From DYRG01 sp041161065 (GTDB taxonomy: Bacteria > Pseudomonadota > Gammaproteobacteria > Beggiatoales > Beggiatoaceae), in assembly GCA_041161065.1 (NCBI GenBank), contig JBEAVE010000030.1, forward strand, positions 1 to 64,000: DNA of 64,000 nucleotides. Reading direction: 5' to 3'. Below the pieces are notes generated by a model. That model saw nothing but the letters and a program-made list of their open reading frames with translations. It ran no database searches and was not told where the DNA came from. Every line of letters starts with the position of its first letter. The first letter of the stretch is position 1. The translations under genes and the position numbers were made by a program. Shown one piece after another: positions 63,149 through 64,000 of this stretch.

Positions 63149-63164
63149 TAAATTCCTACTTTAT

Positions 63165-63177
63165 AAACTTAAAGTTT
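63165..63177. promoter_or_regulatory. Possible XRE operator, site 1
   Basis: AAACTT-A-AAGTTT is a perfect 6-1-6 palindrome located just upstream of the XRE gene start, a typical autoregulatory position. Confidence 0.4.
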
Positions 63178-63217
63178 TAGATTATAGACATAAATAACGA
63201 TAAATATCAAACTAAAA

Positions 63218-63238
63218 GTGTCATCCTTGCGATGATAC
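63218..63238. promoter_or_regulatory. Possible XRE operator, site 2
   Basis: TCATC-CTTGC-GATGA with outer GTG/TAC forms a near-perfect dyad just before the TTGACA element of the peptide operon. Confidence 0.35.
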
Positions 63239-63244
63239 TTTAAC

Positions 63245-63271
63245 TTGACACGCAAATGTAATCATTAATTT
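63245..63271 (+). promoter_or_regulatory. Candidate promoter of the peptide operon
   Basis: A perfect TTGACA (-35) at 63245-63250; the -10 region (TAATTT at 15-bp spacing) is weak. The ATG follows about 22 bp later, with GGAGG as ribosome site. The weak -10 suggests regulation. Confidence 0.35.
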
Positions 63272-63292
63272 CCCTTATTTTGGAGGCTTCGT

Positions 63293-63394
63293 ATGAAATT
63301 ATTCATAATAAACGCTTATAAGTCACCTCAAGTTATGTATGGTGGATGCCGTGGTGGTGGTGGCAGTACATCGTGCTGTGGTGGACAAGGGTAG
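63293..63394 (+). CDS. Candidate RiPP precursor peptide, Gly/Cys-rich
   Basis: A 33-residue peptide, too short for usual gene calling. The N-terminal part, MKLFIINAYKSPQV, reads as a leader with the motif Y9-x-x-P12-x-V14. This resembles the YxxP leader motif that RRE (PqqD-like) domains recognise in lasso peptides. The C-terminal core has three cysteines (C19, C28, C29) among glycine and serine (GGCRGGGG, STSCCGG). A perfect GGAGG ribosome site is 6 bp upstream. The next gene encodes a PqqD-like/radical-SAM maturase, and a hairpin lies between them. Modification type (thioether, other crosslink) is not deducible. Confidence 0.8.
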   Translation: MKLFIINAYKSPQVMYGGCRGGGGSTSCCGGQG

Positions 63395-63415
63395 TACACT
63401 TTTTTTCAAAACTTT

Positions 63416-63452
63416 AAGAGTGATTTCTCGTTAGTTCTGTGAAATCACTCTT
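63416..63452 (+). terminator. Hairpin between precursor and maturase genes
   Basis: AAGAGTGATTTC / GAAATCACTCTT is a perfect 12-bp stem with a 13-nt loop. The following T tract is short, so it may be a partial terminator or an mRNA-stabilising element that gives more precursor than enzyme. Confidence 0.7.
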
Positions 63453-63474
63453 CTAAAAATTAGGAGAAATTAGA

Positions 63475-64000
63475 ATGTTAGATAAGTTTCCATACTTTAA
63501 CAAAACCAAAATTATTCCTCAACCAAATGTTTGTTTTGTTTATTCAAAGGAACAAAATGTTTTTGATGTATTTAATCACGAAGCATTGGCTTATTTTCAA
63601 TATATGAATGGGGAACAGTCAGGTAAATCCATACTAAGAAAAATAATAGAAGATTTTCCAATGACAAATTTAGAAACAATTCAGACTGATTATGAGCGAC
63701 TTCTAAATTATTTATTACAAAGAAAGTACATTAGCTTACAAGACAAAGTTTGTAAGAGTGATTTGAGTTTCCCATTTGAGTTTGTTGATAAAGCAAACCA
63801 AGTGAAATCAGTTCATGCTGATATCGAATTAACACGAAACTGCAATTTATCTTGTTTTTATTGCTATGCGGGCTCACACAGAAATAAAAAATACGACGAC
63901 CTTCCTATAGATAAATGGATCGATATCTTGAACACTTTGCATAATCAAGGATTAAGAGCTGTAAAAATATCAGGTGGAGAACCATTTTTATATTCCAACA
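63475..64000 (+). CDS. Radical SAM maturase with PqqD-like RRE domain (partial)
   Basis: The first 175 residues of a protein cut by the window edge. Residues about 15-90 form a PqqD-like RiPP-recognition domain (VFDVFNHEALAYFQYMNG, then a helical segment). The radical SAM core begins near residue 115 with the 4Fe-4S motif C123-x3-C127-x2-C130 (ELTRNCNLSCFYC) and the SAM-binding KISGGEP at 165-170. C-terminal auxiliary cluster (SPASM) domains, if present, are beyond the edge. AGGAG precedes the ATG. Confidence 0.9.
   Translation, partial: MLDKFPYFNKTKIIPQPNVCFVYSKEQNVFDVFNHEALAYFQYMNGEQSGKSILRKIIEDFPMTNLETIQTDYERLLNYLLQRKYISLQDKVCKSDLSFPFEFVDKANQVKSVHADIELTRNCNLSCFYCYAGSHRNKKYDDLPIDKWIDILNTLHNQGLRAVKISGGEPFLYSN

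Noticed and set aside
1..64000. tRNA, rRNA genes and CRISPR arrays
   Set aside because: No T-loop-like GGTTCRANYCC with matching acceptor stems and no regularly spaced repeats were found by eye.

Overview
The window looks like a chromosomal segment of a low-GC gammaproteobacterium, most plausibly a sulfur-oxidising Thiotrichales/Beggiatoaceae-type organism. This placement is an inference from gene content and is not proven. The rpsB-tsf-pyrH-frr-uppS block, cyaY-lptM, infA, metZ, guaA, proS, arnB/arnC and a split type II secretion gene set are all gammaproteobacterial in type. Nitrate assimilation, PHA synthesis, an uptake [NiFe] hydrogenase, an IPTL-CTERM protein and coiled-coil DUF3782-like nuclease-fold proteins fit such a lifestyle.

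Layout. 1-1.0 kb: an IS630-type element cut by the window edge, sitting in the 3' part of a broken ammonium transporter gene. 1.2-5.6 kb: translation/nucleotide cluster rpsB-tsf-pyrH-frr-uppS on the minus strand. 5.7-8.3 kb: metZ and a CPA2 antiporter. 8.6-10.5 kb: propionyl-CoA synthetase with a frameshift. 10.6-12.8 kb: an AT-rich long prokaryotic Argonaute with a complete set of candidate catalytic residues, followed directly by a 93-bp MITE-like element. 13.1-17.9 kb: proS, a nuclease-fold protein, cyaY, lptM, gspL, gspM. 18.1-23.0 kb: hydrogenase hybOABC. 23.2-25.9 kb: guaA, a small Cys-containing membrane protein and a LysM lipoprotein. 26.1-31.4 kb: a DUF1800/DUF1501/choice-of-anchor-L trio. 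31.3-36.0 kb: tightly coupled minus-strand operon recJ-hisC-ispF-nudix/thiE-hisI. 36.1-41.1 kb: second MITE copy, comEA, a TPR O-GlcNAc-transferase-like gene overlapping gspD. 41.1-50.5 kb: nitrate assimilation operon nasT-nrtA-nrtB-nrtD-nirB-nirD-nasA. 50.6-55.6 kb: infA, arnC, arnB, phaC, panC. 55.7-62.7 kb: degP/mucD-like, manC, gspGHIJ, pgi, a zinc-ribbon protein. 62.7-64 kb: the start of a RiPP-like locus.

Working together. The nitrate operon encodes uptake (NrtABD), nitrate reduction (NasA) and nitrite reduction to ammonium (NirBD). Its control can be read in the DNA. Two NtrC-like sites lie 31 bp apart upstream of nasT. Between nasT and nrtA is an RNA leader with two hexaloop hairpins (A at loop position 1, G at position 4), the second overlapping an intrinsic terminator. 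This is the arrangement expected for NasT (ANTAR) antitermination. The amt gene, also preceded by a sigma54-like site, is broken. Type II secretion genes are spread over three places (gspLM, gspD, gspGHIJ) with gspK, E and F not in the window.

Most interesting items: (1) at the right edge, a 33-residue Gly/Cys-rich peptide with a YxxPxV motif, followed by a hairpin and a PqqD-like/radical-SAM protein, with a divergent XRE regulator; (2) the lone Argonaute next to a MITE; (3) the MITE family itself (two 93-bp copies, 13-bp terminal inverted repeats); (4) the ANTAR leader with NtrC sites; (5) a divergent IspF inside the recJ operon.
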